The notes below the pieces were generated by a model that ran no database searches, had not been told where the DNA came from, and saw only the letters and a list, made by a program, of their open reading frames with translations. This document shows, piece after piece, positions 28,859 through 39,282 of a stretch of 64,000 bases of DNA. The stretch spans positions 434,001-498,000 of the forward strand of contig NC_022124.1 of the NCBI RefSeq assembly GCF_000163055.2, written 5' to 3'. This DNA is from Prevotella sp. oral taxon 299 str. F0039 (GTDB lineage Bacteria > Bacteroidota > Bacteroidia > Bacteroidales > Bacteroidaceae). Position 1 is the first letter of the stretch, and every line of letters starts with the position of its first letter. A program made the position numbers and the translations under genes.

Positions 28859-30223
28859 TTAATAATTTATGGTTTGGATGGTACGATTATTTAAATAGTG
28901 CACAATCATAAAATTGGTATTCTGCAATCCACCTACATTGCTAATACGTTTGAAATGTAGTGGTGTTTGAACTGCTTTATAGCTATTTTCAGTTATAGTG
29001 CCTGTAAAGCTTTTTCCATATTTCACAATTCCATTAATAAAAAATTGTGCGTGATCGTATCCCATTATAGCAAAACGAGGTAGGGCTTGTTGCATATCTG
29101 TATTAAACCAACGTTTATAATTTGCTTCTAATCCACGTGTAGTTGTCTGCCAAGGATTGAAGAAAAATGTTGTAGGAATATAGGTATCGTACTTAAAAAA
29201 ATAATCTGAATAAACCTTAGTATACATCAACCATTCTGTATATCCCCAAATAGAAATCTTCAAATCGCTTCTTTTTGCTAATAAAGCATCTAACTTTGCC
29301 AAGGCAGAATTAAGTTCAGGAGAACGTGCAGTGTTAAGAATTACAATATTAGGTTTGATTGAACTAAATACATTAGAAAACATATCAAGGCTTGACTTCA
29401 AATTGGTTATGCCATAACTAATACCTTGCTCTTCTAATTTTTTACGTAATCCAAATGTGAATATACCTTTATCACTGGATGTATCATTACAATCAATGAA
29501 AATAGGATGATATGATTTGAATTTTGAGAGGAATACTTCTATTGACTTCTCATTGAAAAATGAATTGTTTTGATATATTTGGAATATCTGTGAATTGGTT
29601 TCAACTTCATTTCCCGTTATAGAGAAAGGAATAACAAGTCTTATTTTTTTTGCCTTACAATAATCTGCAAGAGGTTTCACTTGCTTAGTATATAGAGGAC
29701 CAAAAATGACATCACACTTTTCTATTTTAGGCTCTGAAAGCAATTGCTTTATATCTGCATTGATATCTACATTCCATGCATTTATCTGAATAGATATGTT
29801 TTGAAGTTTCAAACTATCGCATGCCATAAGTATACCTCGATAGTATTCAAGCATTCTTCTGCCATCTCCATCATTGTTATGTAATGGAAGCATCACTCCA
29901 ATAGTTATGTTTTTATTTGAAGTTGCAACAGTTTGAATTTTAGGCGTATTGTTATTATCTTTTACTTGTGCTGTAACTATTTCCTCTTGATGAAAAGGAA
30001 TTATAATATATGAATTATTCTTAAGGACATAATCAGGTTGGGTCATCTCTGGATTAGCCCTTACTAATTCATCAATAGTTAAGCCATACATTTTAGCAAT
30101 ACCATATATCGTATCTTTTTTCTTTACCTGATACATGTCTCTAAACTTGCTACCTTGAGCAAATAGAGGGGAAGATAAACCTATTAAAAGTAATGAAAAT
30201 AAATATTTGAGGAGTTTGTTCAT
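28859..30223 (-). CDS. Secreted LysM protein with a periplasmic-binding-protein-like domain
   Basis: A 454-residue exported protein. After a signal peptide (about 1-22, ends PLFAQ) comes a LysM peptidoglycan-binding module (YQVKKKDTIYGIAKMYGLTIDELVRANPE, about 31-60, with YIIIP). The rest, from about residue 105, resembles type I periplasmic binding proteins (ITIGVMLPLHNNDGDGRRMLEYYRG, CDVIFGPLYTKQVKPLADYC). The domain pair suggests a ligand-binding protein held at the cell wall. No ABC permease is adjacent, so transport is not supported. Reverse-strand partner of the CHU_C gene. Confidence 0.7.
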   Translation of the reverse strand: MNKLLKYLFSLLLIGLSSPLFAQGSKFRDMYQVKKKDTIYGIAKMYGLTIDELVRANPEMTQPDYVLKNNSYIIIPFHQEEIVTAQVKDNNNTPKIQTVATSNKNITIGVMLPLHNNDGDGRRMLEYYRGILMACDSLKLQNISIQINAWNVDINADIKQLLSEPKIEKCDVIFGPLYTKQVKPLADYCKAKKIRLVIPFSITGNEVETNSQIFQIYQNNSFFNEKSIEVFLSKFKSYHPIFIDCNDTSSDKGIFTFGLRKKLEEQGISYGITNLKSSLDMFSNVFSSIKPNIVILNTARSPELNSALAKLDALLAKRSDLKISIWGYTEWLMYTKVYSDYFFKYDTYIPTTFFFNPWQTTTRGLEANYKRWFNTDMQQALPRFAIMGYDHAQFFINGIVKYGKSFTGTITENSYKAVQTPLHFKRISNVGGLQNTNFMIVHYLNNRTIQTINY

Positions 30224-30319
30224 ACAGCGTGTCCTTATTTTGTATAGCGCAAAAATACAAAAAAAAAGATAGCAAAATCAACTTTATTGATTATTTTTGC
30301 ATAAATATATGTATGAATA

Positions 30320-31036
30320 ATGATTTATAAATATAAAATACTTGTTGTTTTCTTCTGTTTTTGCTTCAACTTCATATGTGCTCAAACTGCTCCAAGTATC
30401 AATCCAGAAGCAATAATTGTTAAAGATAATGGGGAACGAGAACATATTGAATCTTATCAAGGATCTGCACCCTTAACTGTAGAGTTTAAAGCTAATAGTA
30501 GTCAAACTCTTGGTTGGGACGCGCACTATAAATGGATATTTAGTGAAGAAGGAAGTAATTCTCCTTATCTTATTAGATATGAGGAAAATACGGGTTATAC
30601 ATTTACTAAATCAGGAACGCACAATGTTATATTATATGCAACCTTCACAAAAAATAATGACACCATTGCATATGCTAAAGAATACTGGGGGAATAATGTT
30701 CCTTTTAAGATATCAATATCTACAAGTAAGCTTGAAATGCCTAATGCATTTTCTCCTAACGGCGACGGAATAAATGATATATATAAAGCCAAAGAAGGTT
30801 ATAGAAGTATTGTTTCTTTCAGAGCGATTATATTTAATAGATTTGGACAAAAGGTGTTTGAATGGTCTGATCCCTCACAAGGTTGGGATGGGAAATATAG
30901 AGGTAAAGATGTAAAAGCAGGTGTTTACTTTGTATTAGTAGAGGCTCAAGGAGCTGATGGATATAAATATAAAATCAAGAAAGATATAAATTTACTAAGA
31001 GAGTACACTGAAACAAGTGGCCCTACACTGCCATAA
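30320..31036 (+). CDS. Gliding-motility-type (CHU_C) C-terminal domain protein, type IX substrate
   Basis: A 238-residue exported protein. Signal peptide about 1-22 (ends FICAQ). Residues about 45-130 look like a PKD/Ig-like fold (GSAPLTVEFKANSSQTLGWDAHYKWIF). The C-terminal region, NAFSPNGDGINDIYKAKEGY through FNRFGQKVFEWSDPSQGWDGKYRGKDVKAGVYFV, is the CHU_C / type B sorting domain of the type IX system. It would be exported by that system to the surface. Its function is unknown. It is divergent from the LysM gene and 51 bp upstream of uvrA. Confidence 0.85.
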   Translation: MIYKYKILVVFFCFCFNFICAQTAPSINPEAIIVKDNGEREHIESYQGSAPLTVEFKANSSQTLGWDAHYKWIFSEEGSNSPYLIRYEENTGYTFTKSGTHNVILYATFTKNNDTIAYAKEYWGNNVPFKISISTSKLEMPNAFSPNGDGINDIYKAKEGYRSIVSFRAIIFNRFGQKVFEWSDPSQGWDGKYRGKDVKAGVYFVLVEAQGADGYKYKIKKDINLLREYTETSGPTLP

Positions 31037-31086
31037 AGTGATTTTATAGTAAATAAATACGTAAGTAATAATGACAATATTTAAGA

Positions 31087-33933
31087 ATGAATAGAGAAGA
31101 CGATAAGATAAATGTGTGGGGTGCAAGAGTGCATAATCTTAAAAATATAGATGTAGAAATACCAAGAAACAAACTCACTGTCATTACAGGTTTGTCTGGG
31201 TCTGGTAAGTCTTCATTGGCATTTGACACAATATTTGCAGAAGGACAACGAAGATATATAGAGACTTTCTCTGCTTATGCGAGAAATTTCTTAGGCAATA
31301 TGGAACGTCCAGATGTTGATAAAATAACAGGATTGAGTCCTGTTATCAGTATAGAACAAAAGACAACAAACAAGAACCCACGTTCAACTGTAGGAACTAC
31401 AACCGAAATTTACGACTTTCTTCGCTTGCTTTATGCAAGGGCAGGAACTGCTTTTAGCTATATTTCAGGCGAAAAAATGGTAAAATATACAGAAGAAAAG
31501 ATTCTGGAAATGATTCTAACTGAATATCTAAATAAAGGTATTTATATTCTATCACCACTTGTAAGACAACGTAAAGGACATTATCGTGAGCTCTTTGAGA
31601 GTATGAGAAAGAAGGGATTTCTTAATATACGAATAGATGGAGAGATTGAAGAAATAAAGCGAGGAATGAAAGTTGATCGCTATAAGAATCATAATATTGA
31701 AGTGATTATCGATAAACTTCAAGTAAAAGAGAAGGACTTTGAACGTATAAAAAACAGCATTCGGTTAGCCTTAAAACAAGGTGATGGCGTCGTGATGATT
31801 ATAGATAAGGAAACAGGAGATGTGAGAAACTTCTCTAAAAAACTAATGGACCCTATCTCTGGAATATCGTATGGCGAGCCAGCTCCAAACATTTTCTCAT
31901 TCAATTCACCTGAAGGTGCGTGTCCACATTGTAAAGGATTAGGACGTGTTAATGAAATTTCTTTGAAAAAAGTAATACCCAATTCAGAGCTAAGTATTCA
32001 CGAAGGAGCTATTAGCCCTTTAGGGAAATACAAGAATCAGATGATATTTTGGCAAATCAATTCATTGCTTCAGAAATATGATGTCAATTTAAAAACTCCT
32101 TTTAAAGATATTCCTCAAGAAGCAATTGATGAGATATTATATGGTTCTTTGGAGCATATTAGAATTTCAAAAGATATCGTTAAGACTTCGTCTGACTACT
32201 TTATACCTTTTGATGGTATCATTAAATATCTTCAAACAGTAATAGATAGTGATGAGAGTTCTACTGGAAAGAAATGGGCAGATCAGTTCTTAGCCACCAC
32301 AAAATGTAACATTTGTGATGGTATGCGTTTAAAGAAAGAATCGCTATTTTATCGCATTGCGGATAAGAATATTGCAGAAGTTGCGAACTTAGATATTTCA
32401 GAATTAAAAGAATGGCTAGATAGTTTAAATCAACATCTAGATAAAAAACAAGAAACTATCGCACGAGAAATAATTAAAGAGATAAGAACTCGTGTCTCAT
32501 TTTTATTGGATGTAGGATTAGATTACCTTTCTTTAAACAGACAATCGGTATCTCTTTCGGGAGGTGAAAGTCAACGAATTCGCCTTGCGACTCAAATTGG
32601 TTCACAACTTGTTAATGTGCTTTATATTCTTGATGAACCTAGTATTGGACTTCATCAACGAGATAATGAGCGACTAATTAAATCCCTAAAAGAATTAAGA
32701 GACATCGGAAATACGGTTATAGTTGTTGAACATGATAAGGACATGATACTTCATTCTGATTATGTAATCGATATCGGTCCACGTGCAGGAAGAAAGGGAG
32801 GAGAGGTCGTTTACCAAGGAGATGTATCTAATATGCTCAAGAAAAACACCATTACTTCTGGCTATTTAAATGGCGAACTGAATATTGAGATCCCATCTAA
32901 ACGCAGAAAAGGTAATGGGAAAAGTATTGTATTACATGGAGCAAGCGGTAACAATCTAAAAAATGTAGATGTAGAATTCCCATTAGGAAAGCTCATTCTT
33001 GTAACTGGTGTCTCTGGTTCTGGTAAGTCTACTCTTGTAAATGAAACCCTTCAACCCATCTTATCACAACATTTCTACAACTCTCTTAAAAAGCCAATGC
33101 CTTATAAAAGCATTGAAGGACTTGAGAATGTAGATAAGGTTGTCACTGTAGATCAATCCCCATTGGGCAAAACTCCACGCAGTAATCCTGCCACTTATAC
33201 AGGCGTATTCAGTGATATTAGAGCCCTTTTTGTCAATCTTCCTGAAGCAAAGATAAGGGGTTATAAACCAGGTAGATTCTCTTTTAATGTAAAAGGAGGA
33301 CGCTGTGAGACCTGTGGAGGAAATGGTTATAAAACAATAGAAATGAACTTCTTACCTGATGTACTCGTTCCTTGCGAAGTTTGTCATGGTAAACGCTACA
33401 ACAGAGAAACACTTGCGGTTCGCTATAAAGGTAAAAGTATTGCCGATGTACTTGATATGACCATCAATCAAGCGGTAGAATTCTTTGAGAATGTACCAAG
33501 TATTCTACACAAAATAAAAACCATTCAAGATGTGGGATTGGGCTATATTAAATTAGGTCAACCTTCAACAACTCTTTCAGGAGGTGAAAGCCAACGTGTA
33601 AAACTTGCGACAGAACTCAGTAAGAAGGATACTGGAAAGACTTTGTTTATCCTTGATGAGCCTACAACTGGTTTGCATTTTGAAGACATTAGAATATTAA
33701 TGGAAGTGCTACAAAAGCTTGTTGATAAAGGAAATACAGTACTTGTTATTGAGCATAACCTTGACGTAATCAAATTAGCAGACCACATTATTGATATGGG
33801 ACCAGAGGGAGGACGCAACGGAGGCTATGTCCTTGCAAGCGGAACTCCTGAAGAAGTGGCTAAAAACAAAAACGGATTTACATCGCCTTTCATTGCAGAA
33901 GAATTAAAGAATGGCAAATATACAAAGGAATAA
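31087..33933 (+). CDS. uvrA: Excinuclease ABC subunit A
   Basis: UvrA is the damage-recognition ATPase of nucleotide-excision repair. The protein has 948 residues. First ATPase half: Walker [10 protein letters not shown] (35-43), zinc module CPHCKGLGR, signature [19 protein letters not shown] and Walker [16 protein letters not shown]. Second half: Walker [10 protein letters not shown] (about 640), zinc finger CETCGGNGY to CEVCHGKRY (about 739-765), signature [17 protein letters not shown], and [15 protein letters not shown]. All key residues are present. Its 3' 1066 bp (32845-33910) is repeated, degraded, at 36691-37756. Confidence 0.97.
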   Translation: MNREDDKINVWGARVHNLKNIDVEIPRNKLTVITGLSGSGKSSLAFDTIFAEGQRRYIETFSAYARNFLGNMERPDVDKITGLSPVISIEQKTTNKNPRSTVGTTTEIYDFLRLLYARAGTAFSYISGEKMVKYTEEKILEMILTEYLNKGIYILSPLVRQRKGHYRELFESMRKKGFLNIRIDGEIEEIKRGMKVDRYKNHNIEVIIDKLQVKEKDFERIKNSIRLALKQGDGVVMIIDKETGDVRNFSKKLMDPISGISYGEPAPNIFSFNSPEGACPHCKGLGRVNEISLKKVIPNSELSIHEGAISPLGKYKNQMIFWQINSLLQKYDVNLKTPFKDIPQEAIDEILYGSLEHIRISKDIVKTSSDYFIPFDGIIKYLQTVIDSDESSTGKKWADQFLATTKCNICDGMRLKKESLFYRIADKNIAEVANLDISELKEWLDSLNQHLDKKQETIAREIIKEIRTRVSFLLDVGLDYLSLNRQSVSLSGGESQRIRLATQIGSQLVNVLYILDEPSIGLHQRDNERLIKSLKELRDIGNTVIVVEHDKDMILHSDYVIDIGPRAGRKGGEVVYQGDVSNMLKKNTITSGYLNGELNIEIPSKRRKGNGKSIVLHGASGNNLKNVDVEFPLGKLILVTGVSGSGKSTLVNETLQPILSQHFYNSLKKPMPYKSIEGLENVDKVVTVDQSPLGKTPRSNPATYTGVFSDIRALFVNLPEAKIRGYKPGRFSFNVKGGRCETCGGNGYKTIEMNFLPDVLVPCEVCHGKRYNRETLAVRYKGKSIADVLDMTINQAVEFFENVPSILHKIKTIQDVGLGYIKLGQPSTTLSGGESQRVKLATELSKKDTGKTLFILDEPTTGLHFEDIRILMEVLQKLVDKGNTVLVIEHNLDVIKLADHIIDMGPEGGRNGGYVLASGTPEEVAKNKNGFTSPFIAEELKNGKYTKE
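32845..33910 (+). repeat. Direct repeat, copy A (3' part of uvrA)
   Basis: This 1066-bp stretch is repeated at 36691-37756 in the same orientation and without apparent length change. The second copy is about 90% similar by eye, with silent and missense differences. The two copies flank copA. Confidence 0.85.
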
Positions 33934-33964
33934 ACATCATCAATATTAGACAAGTCCTATTAAT

Positions 33965-34000
33965 AAAAGTCCCCCAAACCATTTATTTGGGGGACTTTTT
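33965..34000. terminator. Terminator between uvrA and copA
   Basis: AAAAGTCCCCCAAA (33964-33977) pairs with TTTGGGGGACTTTT (33986-33999), a very GC-rich stem for this genome, with T/A tracts on each side. Confidence 0.85.
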
Positions 34001-34065
34001 ATTGATATTCTAGTGTAAAAGAGAAAGCATTTTAATAAGAACAATCTTCTTTTATTATCTAATCA

Positions 34066-35979
34066 TTAAAGGTGTACACTCTTTAATCGCAAACTATTAA
34101 GTACAACACTACAACTAGACAATGCCATTAGCGCACTTGCCCACATTGGAGTAATAACGAAATGCAAACCAAAGAGCAAGGGTACGCCCGCAGCAAGTGG
34201 TATACATACAAGGTTATAAATGAATGCCCAAAACAAATTTTGATGTATTGTTGCCACCGTTTTCTTTGAAAGCGTTATGACACTAACAATTTTTCTCAAG
34301 TCTGTTCCCATCAAAGTTGCTTGTGCTATGTCTATTGCTATGTCTGTTCCTTTGCCCATTGCAATACTAACATCAGCGGCAGCAAGAGCCTGACTGTCGT
34401 TTATTCCATCACCAATCATTGCCACCTTCTTTCCTTCTTGTTGCAAACTACGAACCAATGTTTCTTTATCTTGAGGCAATACTTTACTCTTAAAATGCTT
34501 AATACCAGCTTTATTTGCCCAATATTGCGCTGCCTCATCATTATCACCCGTCATCATGTGCACTTCAATATCCATGCCTTGTAATTGCTCCATCGCTTCT
34601 TTTGCATGAGGCTTTAACGATTCTCTTTCTTCAAAAGAGAGGTTTGAAGATTGAGTGAAATCGACATCAGGATTAGGAATGGTTAATGTTCCCGTCTTAT
34701 CGATAACTATTGCATTGATATTCTTAATATTCTCTAAGGCTGTTGCATCTTTTATTAAAATACTATTTTCTGCAGCTTTACCTATTCCAACCATCAAAGC
34801 GGTAGGCGTTGCAAGTCCCATTGCACACGGACAAGCAATCACTAACACTGCAACTGCTGCCAAAATGGCATTTGCTAGCATGTCAGGTCCACCAATAAAG
34901 TACCACACAAGGAATGTTATGAGTGCCAAACAAAGAACTATAGGAACGAAAATCAATGCAATTTTGTCAACAATTCGTTGAACAGGGGCTTTTGAGTTTT
35001 GAGCCTCTTGCACCATTTTTATAATGTTTGCAAGCATTGTTTTCTCGCCCACTTGTTGTGCTTTAAATAACAATGTTCCTTTTTTATTCATTGTTCCAGC
35101 AAGCAATTTATCTTTAATTCCTTTCGATACAGCAATAGGTTCACCCGTTATCATACTCTCATCAATAAACACTTCGGGTGTTTTTAACTCTGTAATAACA
35201 CCATCTACGGGTACCTTCTCTCCCATTCGCACCTCAATAATATCTCCTCGTTGCAGTGTTGACAAGGGAACGTCAATGATTTTACCATCATCTACCACAT
35301 GTGCTACTTTAGGAGTTAAACCTAATAGAGAACGAATGGCAGTAGAAGTACTTTTCTTGGCACGCTCTTCTAACACTCTACCAGTAAGTGCAAAGGTGAT
35401 AATCATTACCGAAGCATCATAGTAAACATGTCCATTTAAATGAGATAAGAAGGTGTTTGTAGATGCTCCAAAGGTGACTAAAGCACTAAAAGAGAATGCT
35501 ATAAATGTACTTAAAGCAATGAGCGTGTCCATATTGGCAGATCTATGCAATAACTGTTTTATTGCAACAATGTAGAATTGTCTTCCACAATATAATATAT
35601 TTATTAATGAGATAATGAACAACACTTGCAAGGTGGCACTCTTATCTCCAATAGAAATCCACGACATAGACACTGCCATTGACAAAATAGACAGCACCCA
35701 CGAAGCTATAGTTTTATTTACTAACGACTTATAAGCTCTATTTTCAATCTCCGTTACCGACTTTTCTTCATCTAAAATCAAATCATATCCCAAGGCTTGA
35801 ATTTCCTTTTTCATATCCTCAGGAGTAATTATTTCGGGGTTATATTCAACAGAAGCACTACGCATTGGTAACGAAACTGAAGCAGTTTTGATCCCTTTTA
35901 ATGATTGCAACTTTTTTTCTACATGCGCAGAGCACGAAGAACAAGACATTCCTATAACAGGTATTTGCTTTTTATCCAT
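34066..35979 (-). CDS. copA: Copper-translocating P1B-type ATPase
   Basis: Exports Cu(I) across the inner membrane. The protein has 637 residues. One N-terminal heavy-metal domain (GMSCSSCSAHVEKKL, about 9-23), then eight helices, the actuator loop (DESMITGEP), the metal site CPCAMGLATPTA, the phosphorylation site DKTGTLT (Asp427) and GDGINDSQALAAADVSIAMG. Only about 45 residues separate DKTGTLT from MTGDN (about 475-479), where canonical CopA has about 150. The SEHPL histidine-proline motif and GxG of the N-domain are absent. This may be normal for Bacteroidales CopA. It lies alone between the two uvrA-derived copies. Confidence 0.9.
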   Translation of the reverse strand: MDKKQIPVIGMSCSSCSAHVEKKLQSLKGIKTASVSLPMRSASVEYNPEIITPEDMKKEIQALGYDLILDEEKSVTEIENRAYKSLVNKTIASWVLSILSMAVSMSWISIGDKSATLQVLFIISLINILYCGRQFYIVAIKQLLHRSANMDTLIALSTFIAFSFSALVTFGASTNTFLSHLNGHVYYDASVMIITFALTGRVLEERAKKSTSTAIRSLLGLTPKVAHVVDDGKIIDVPLSTLQRGDIIEVRMGEKVPVDGVITELKTPEVFIDESMITGEPIAVSKGIKDKLLAGTMNKKGTLLFKAQQVGEKTMLANIIKMVQEAQNSKAPVQRIVDKIALIFVPIVLCLALITFLVWYFIGGPDMLANAILAAVAVLVIACPCAMGLATPTALMVGIGKAAENSILIKDATALENIKNINAIVIDKTGTLTIPNPDVDFTQSSNLSFEERESLKPHAKEAMEQLQGMDIEVHMMTGDNDEAAQYWANKAGIKHFKSKVLPQDKETLVRSLQQEGKKVAMIGDGINDSQALAAADVSIAMGKGTDIAIDIAQATLMGTDLRKIVSVITLSKKTVATIHQNLFWAFIYNLVCIPLAAGVPLLFGLHFVITPMWASALMALSSCSVVLNSLRLKSVHL

Positions 35980-36184
35980 AATTAATCTTCTATGTTATTT
36001 TATTTCTTGATAAGAAAAGCATCAAATATCATACCATAAGCACCATAAAACTCAACAAAATTACATATTTGGTTAGTTTATTGATGTATAACAGTAGTAT
36101 TCTGAAAAAACACTTACAAAGATACTTATAAAAACAAAATAAATAGCAATCTTTACACTCTAAACACGCTATTATACTCGTTTT

Positions 36185-37776
36185 ATGAAACAATCTAAAG
36201 TAATATTTTTCCTAGGTGGATTATCTTTATTGGCTCAAATGCCTATTCAAAAGTAAAGAATAAACCAAACATCATCTTTATTATGTGTGATGATATGGGA
36301 TATGGCGACCTTGGTTGCTATGGACAACCTTATATTTCGACCCTCAATATTGATAAATTGGCAAAGAATGGAATGCGTTTCACTCAAGCATACGCAGGAA
36401 GTCCAGTGAGTGCACCATCTCGTGCGTCGCTAATTACAGGTCAACACACAGACCATTGCGAGGTTCTTGGCAATAAAGAGTATTGGAAAAACATTCCCAA
36501 AGTAAAGTATCTTGAAAATGAAGATTTTTCAGTTGTAGGACAACATCCTTATGATCCAGACCACATTATCTTGCCCGAAATAATGAAAGACAATGGTTAT
36601 AATACTGGAATGTTTGGCAAATGGGCAGGCGGATACGAAGGTTCTTCATCTACACCAGATAAGCGAGGAGTTGATGAGTTTTATGGTTTTAACACCATTA
36701 CTTCTGGCTATTTAAATGGAGAACTCAATATTGAAATCTCCTCGAAACGCAGAAAAGGTAATGGTAAAAACATTATTTTACATGGTGCGAGCGGTAATAA
36801 TCTAAAAGATGTAGATGTAGAATTCCCATTAGGAAAGCTCATTTTGGTCACTGGAGTCTCTGCTTCTGGTAAGTCTACTCTTGTCAATGAAACCCTTCAA
36901 CCTATCTTATCACAGCATTTCTATAACTCTCTTAAAAAGCCAATGCCTTATAAAAGCATTGAAGGACTTGAGAATGTAGATAAGGTTGTCACTGTAGATC
37001 AATCCCCATTGGGCAAAACACCACGCAGTAATCCTACTACTTATACAGGCGTATTCAGTGATATTAGAGCCCTTTTTGTCAATCTTCTTGAAGCAAAGAT
37101 AAGAGGTTATAAACCTGGTAGATTCTCTTTTAATGTAAAAGGAGGAAGCTGTGAGACCTGTGGAGGAAATGGTTATAAGACAATAGAAATGAATTTCTTA
37201 CCTGATGTACTAGTTCCTTGTGAGGCTTGTCATGGTAAACGCTATAATAGAGAAACACTTGCAGTTCGCTATAAAGGTAAAAGTATTGCCGATGTACTTG
37301 ATATGACCATCAATCAAGCGGTAGAATTCTTTGAGAATGTACCAAGTATACTACACAAAATTAAAACTATTCAAGATGTGGGATTGGGCTATATTAAATT
37401 AGGTCAACCTTCAACAACTCTTTCAGGAGGTGAAAGCCAACGTGTAAAACTCGCAACAGAGCTTAGCAAAAAAGATACAGGAAAGACATTATTTATACTA
37501 GATGAACCTACTACTGGTTTGCATTTCGAAGACATTCGAATATTGATGGAAGTACTACAAAAACTTGTTGACAAAGGAAATACAGTACTTGTTATAGAAC
37601 ATAACCTTGACGTAATCAAATTAGCAGACCACATTATTGATATGGGACCAGAGGGAGGACGCAACGGAGGCTATGTCCTTGCAAGCGGAACTCCTGAAGA
37701 AGTAGCTCAAAACAAATACGGATTCACTTCGCCTTTCATTGCAGAAGAACTAAAGGAAAACCTCAGAAAGAGATAA
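36185..37776 (+). pseudogene. Chimeric pseudogene: sulfatase 5' segment fused to uvrA 3' segment
   Basis: From 36185 to 36690 the DNA matches the first 507 bp of the sulfatase gene at 10236-11753. From 36691 to about 37756 it matches the last 1066 bp of uvrA (32845-33910). The join falls between GVDEFYGF and [10 protein letters not shown], and both halves are in frame, so an open frame of 497 codons runs from 36283. The sulfatase part has a one-base deletion in its signal peptide (CAAATGCC against CAAAGTACC), so the true ATG at 36185 hits a TAA. The uvrA part has substitutions at conserved sites: G to A in the Walker A (GVSASGKST) and R to S before the zinc finger. The last residues diverge. 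It cannot make sulfatase or a working UvrA. Confidence 0.85.
36691..37756 (+). repeat. Direct repeat, copy B (in the chimeric pseudogene)
   Basis: Copy of 32845-33910. Similarity begins at the AACACCATTACTTCTGG junction and stops within the last dozen bases of uvrA. Confidence 0.85.
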
Positions 37777-37854
37777 AATGGTAGTGTACTAAAAAAATAT
37801 GAGCTTATACACTTTCTTTACTACAAGACTATCTTATTGGAGTATATAAAGAAA

Positions 37855-37910
37855 CGCACTAAAAAGTAAAACTGTTACATTCTTTTTGTAACCATATACT
37901 TTTTAGTGCG
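37855..37910. terminator. Bidirectional terminator between pseudogene and xanthine permease
   Basis: CGCACTAAAAAGTA (37855-37868) pairs perfectly with TACTTTTTAGTGCG (37897-37910). The flanking genes converge. Confidence 0.75.
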
Positions 37911-37938
37911 TACTTATTTAAAATGCAAGAGACAATAA

Positions 37939-39282
37939 TTAAGCCTCTTTGTTTTTAGTATCTTCCTTTATTCTGATAACAGCATTAGCAATGATAGCAG
38001 TTAAACCACCAGTGGTAATACCAGAAGCGAAGATATTTTTGATAGTATCTGGGAATTGATTTAGTATCTCTGGAACCATCTCAACGCTTAATCCAAGAGA
38101 GAAACTAAGTGCTAACACGAGTGTAGCCTTTCTGTCAATCTTTTGCGAAGCGATAATTCTTATACCTGCAGAAGCCACTGTTCCGAACATAAGTAGAGTA
38201 GCACCACCAAGCACTGGGTCTGGCATTATCGAGAAGATAAGACCTACTGCAGGGAACAAACCTAAGATAACAAGGAAAGCAGCAATGTAATAACCTACAT
38301 AACGGCTTGCAACTCCAGTTAATTGGATCATTCCGTTGTTTTGAGCGAATATTGAATTAGGGAACGAGTTGAATACACCTGCAAGCATAGAGTTGAAACC
38401 ATCTGCAAGAATACCACCTGAAGCACGTTTCATAAACACTTCTCCTTCAACTGGTTCGCCTGAAATAAGCGAGTTAGCTGTGATGTCTCCGTAAGCTTCA
38501 ATAGCAGTAATCATGTAGATAATACCTAATGCAATGATTGAAGAAATAGGGAAGCTAACACCATATTTAAAAGGAATAGGAAGGTTAAAACCACCATAAG
38601 AGCTAACAGCATCAAAGTGAACCTTACCCATGAAGTATGCAGCCACATAGCCAAAGATAAGTCCTATAACGATAGAACTCATTCTTAAATAGCGGTTATT
38701 GCTGCGGTTGAAGATAATAATCGATACAAGTACGAGGGCTGCAAGACCTAAGTTGTCGAAAGAACCAAAAGTTCCGTCTTGCATTGCTTGCACACCTCCA
38801 CCACAAGCGTTGATACCTACTTTTATTAAACTCATACCAATGAGTGTAACAACGATACCAGAAACAAGTGGGGTAATGATTTTTCTAGTGTATTTCAATA
38901 GGCGACTGATTGCCATTTCCACTACAGAGGCAGCCATGCAGGCTCCAAATATGGCAGGAAGTCCACCTACTAAGCCCGCAGAAATGATAGGGCCTATAAA
39001 TGAAAAGCTCGTTCCTTGAATACAAAGAAGTCCAGTTCCAATTCCACCAATGCGTCTACATTGAATGAATGTTGAAATACCTGAAACAAAAAGTGCCATC
39101 GAAACGAGGAATCCGGTTGTGGAAACATCAAGTTTGAGGGCACTTGCAATGATTAAAGGAGGCGTAACTATTGCCACAAAAATGGCAAGAAGGTGTTGTA
39201 AGGCAGCAAAAAGAGCCTCACGAACTGGCGGTCTATCATTTAGACCGTAAATGAGTTCTCGGGTTGTTTGTTCGTTTGTCAT
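37939..39282 (-). CDS. Xanthine permease, NCS2 family
   Basis: A 447-residue inner-membrane purine:proton symporter with about 12-14 hydrophobic segments. The NCS2 signature NSIFAQNNGMIQLTGVASRYVGYY contains the QNNG loop of xanthine/urate carriers. Substrate specificity for xanthine is inferred mainly from its partner, xpt. Its ATG overlaps the xpt stop by one base (TAATG), so the two are translationally coupled. Confidence 0.88.
   Translation of the reverse strand: MTNEQTTRELIYGLNDRPPVREALFAALQHLLAIFVAIVTPPLIIASALKLDVSTTGFLVSMALFVSGISTFIQCRRIGGIGTGLLCIQGTSFSFIGPIISAGLVGGLPAIFGACMAASVVEMAISRLLKYTRKIITPLVSGIVVTLIGMSLIKVGINACGGGVQAMQDGTFGSFDNLGLAALVLVSIIIFNRSNNRYLRMSSIVIGLIFGYVAAYFMGKVHFDAVSSYGGFNLPIPFKYGVSFPISSIIALGIIYMITAIEAYGDITANSLISGEPVEGEVFMKRASGGILADGFNSMLAGVFNSFPNSIFAQNNGMIQLTGVASRYVGYYIAAFLVILGLFPAVGLIFSIMPDPVLGGATLLMFGTVASAGIRIIASQKIDRKATLVLALSFSLGLSVEMVPEILNQFPDTIKNIFASGITTGGLTAIIANAVIRIKEDTKNKEA

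Noticed and set aside
36283-37776. The 497-codon frame as a novel functional two-domain protein.
   Set aside because: Both halves are recognisable copies, the true start is frameshifted, and the Walker A glycine is changed.
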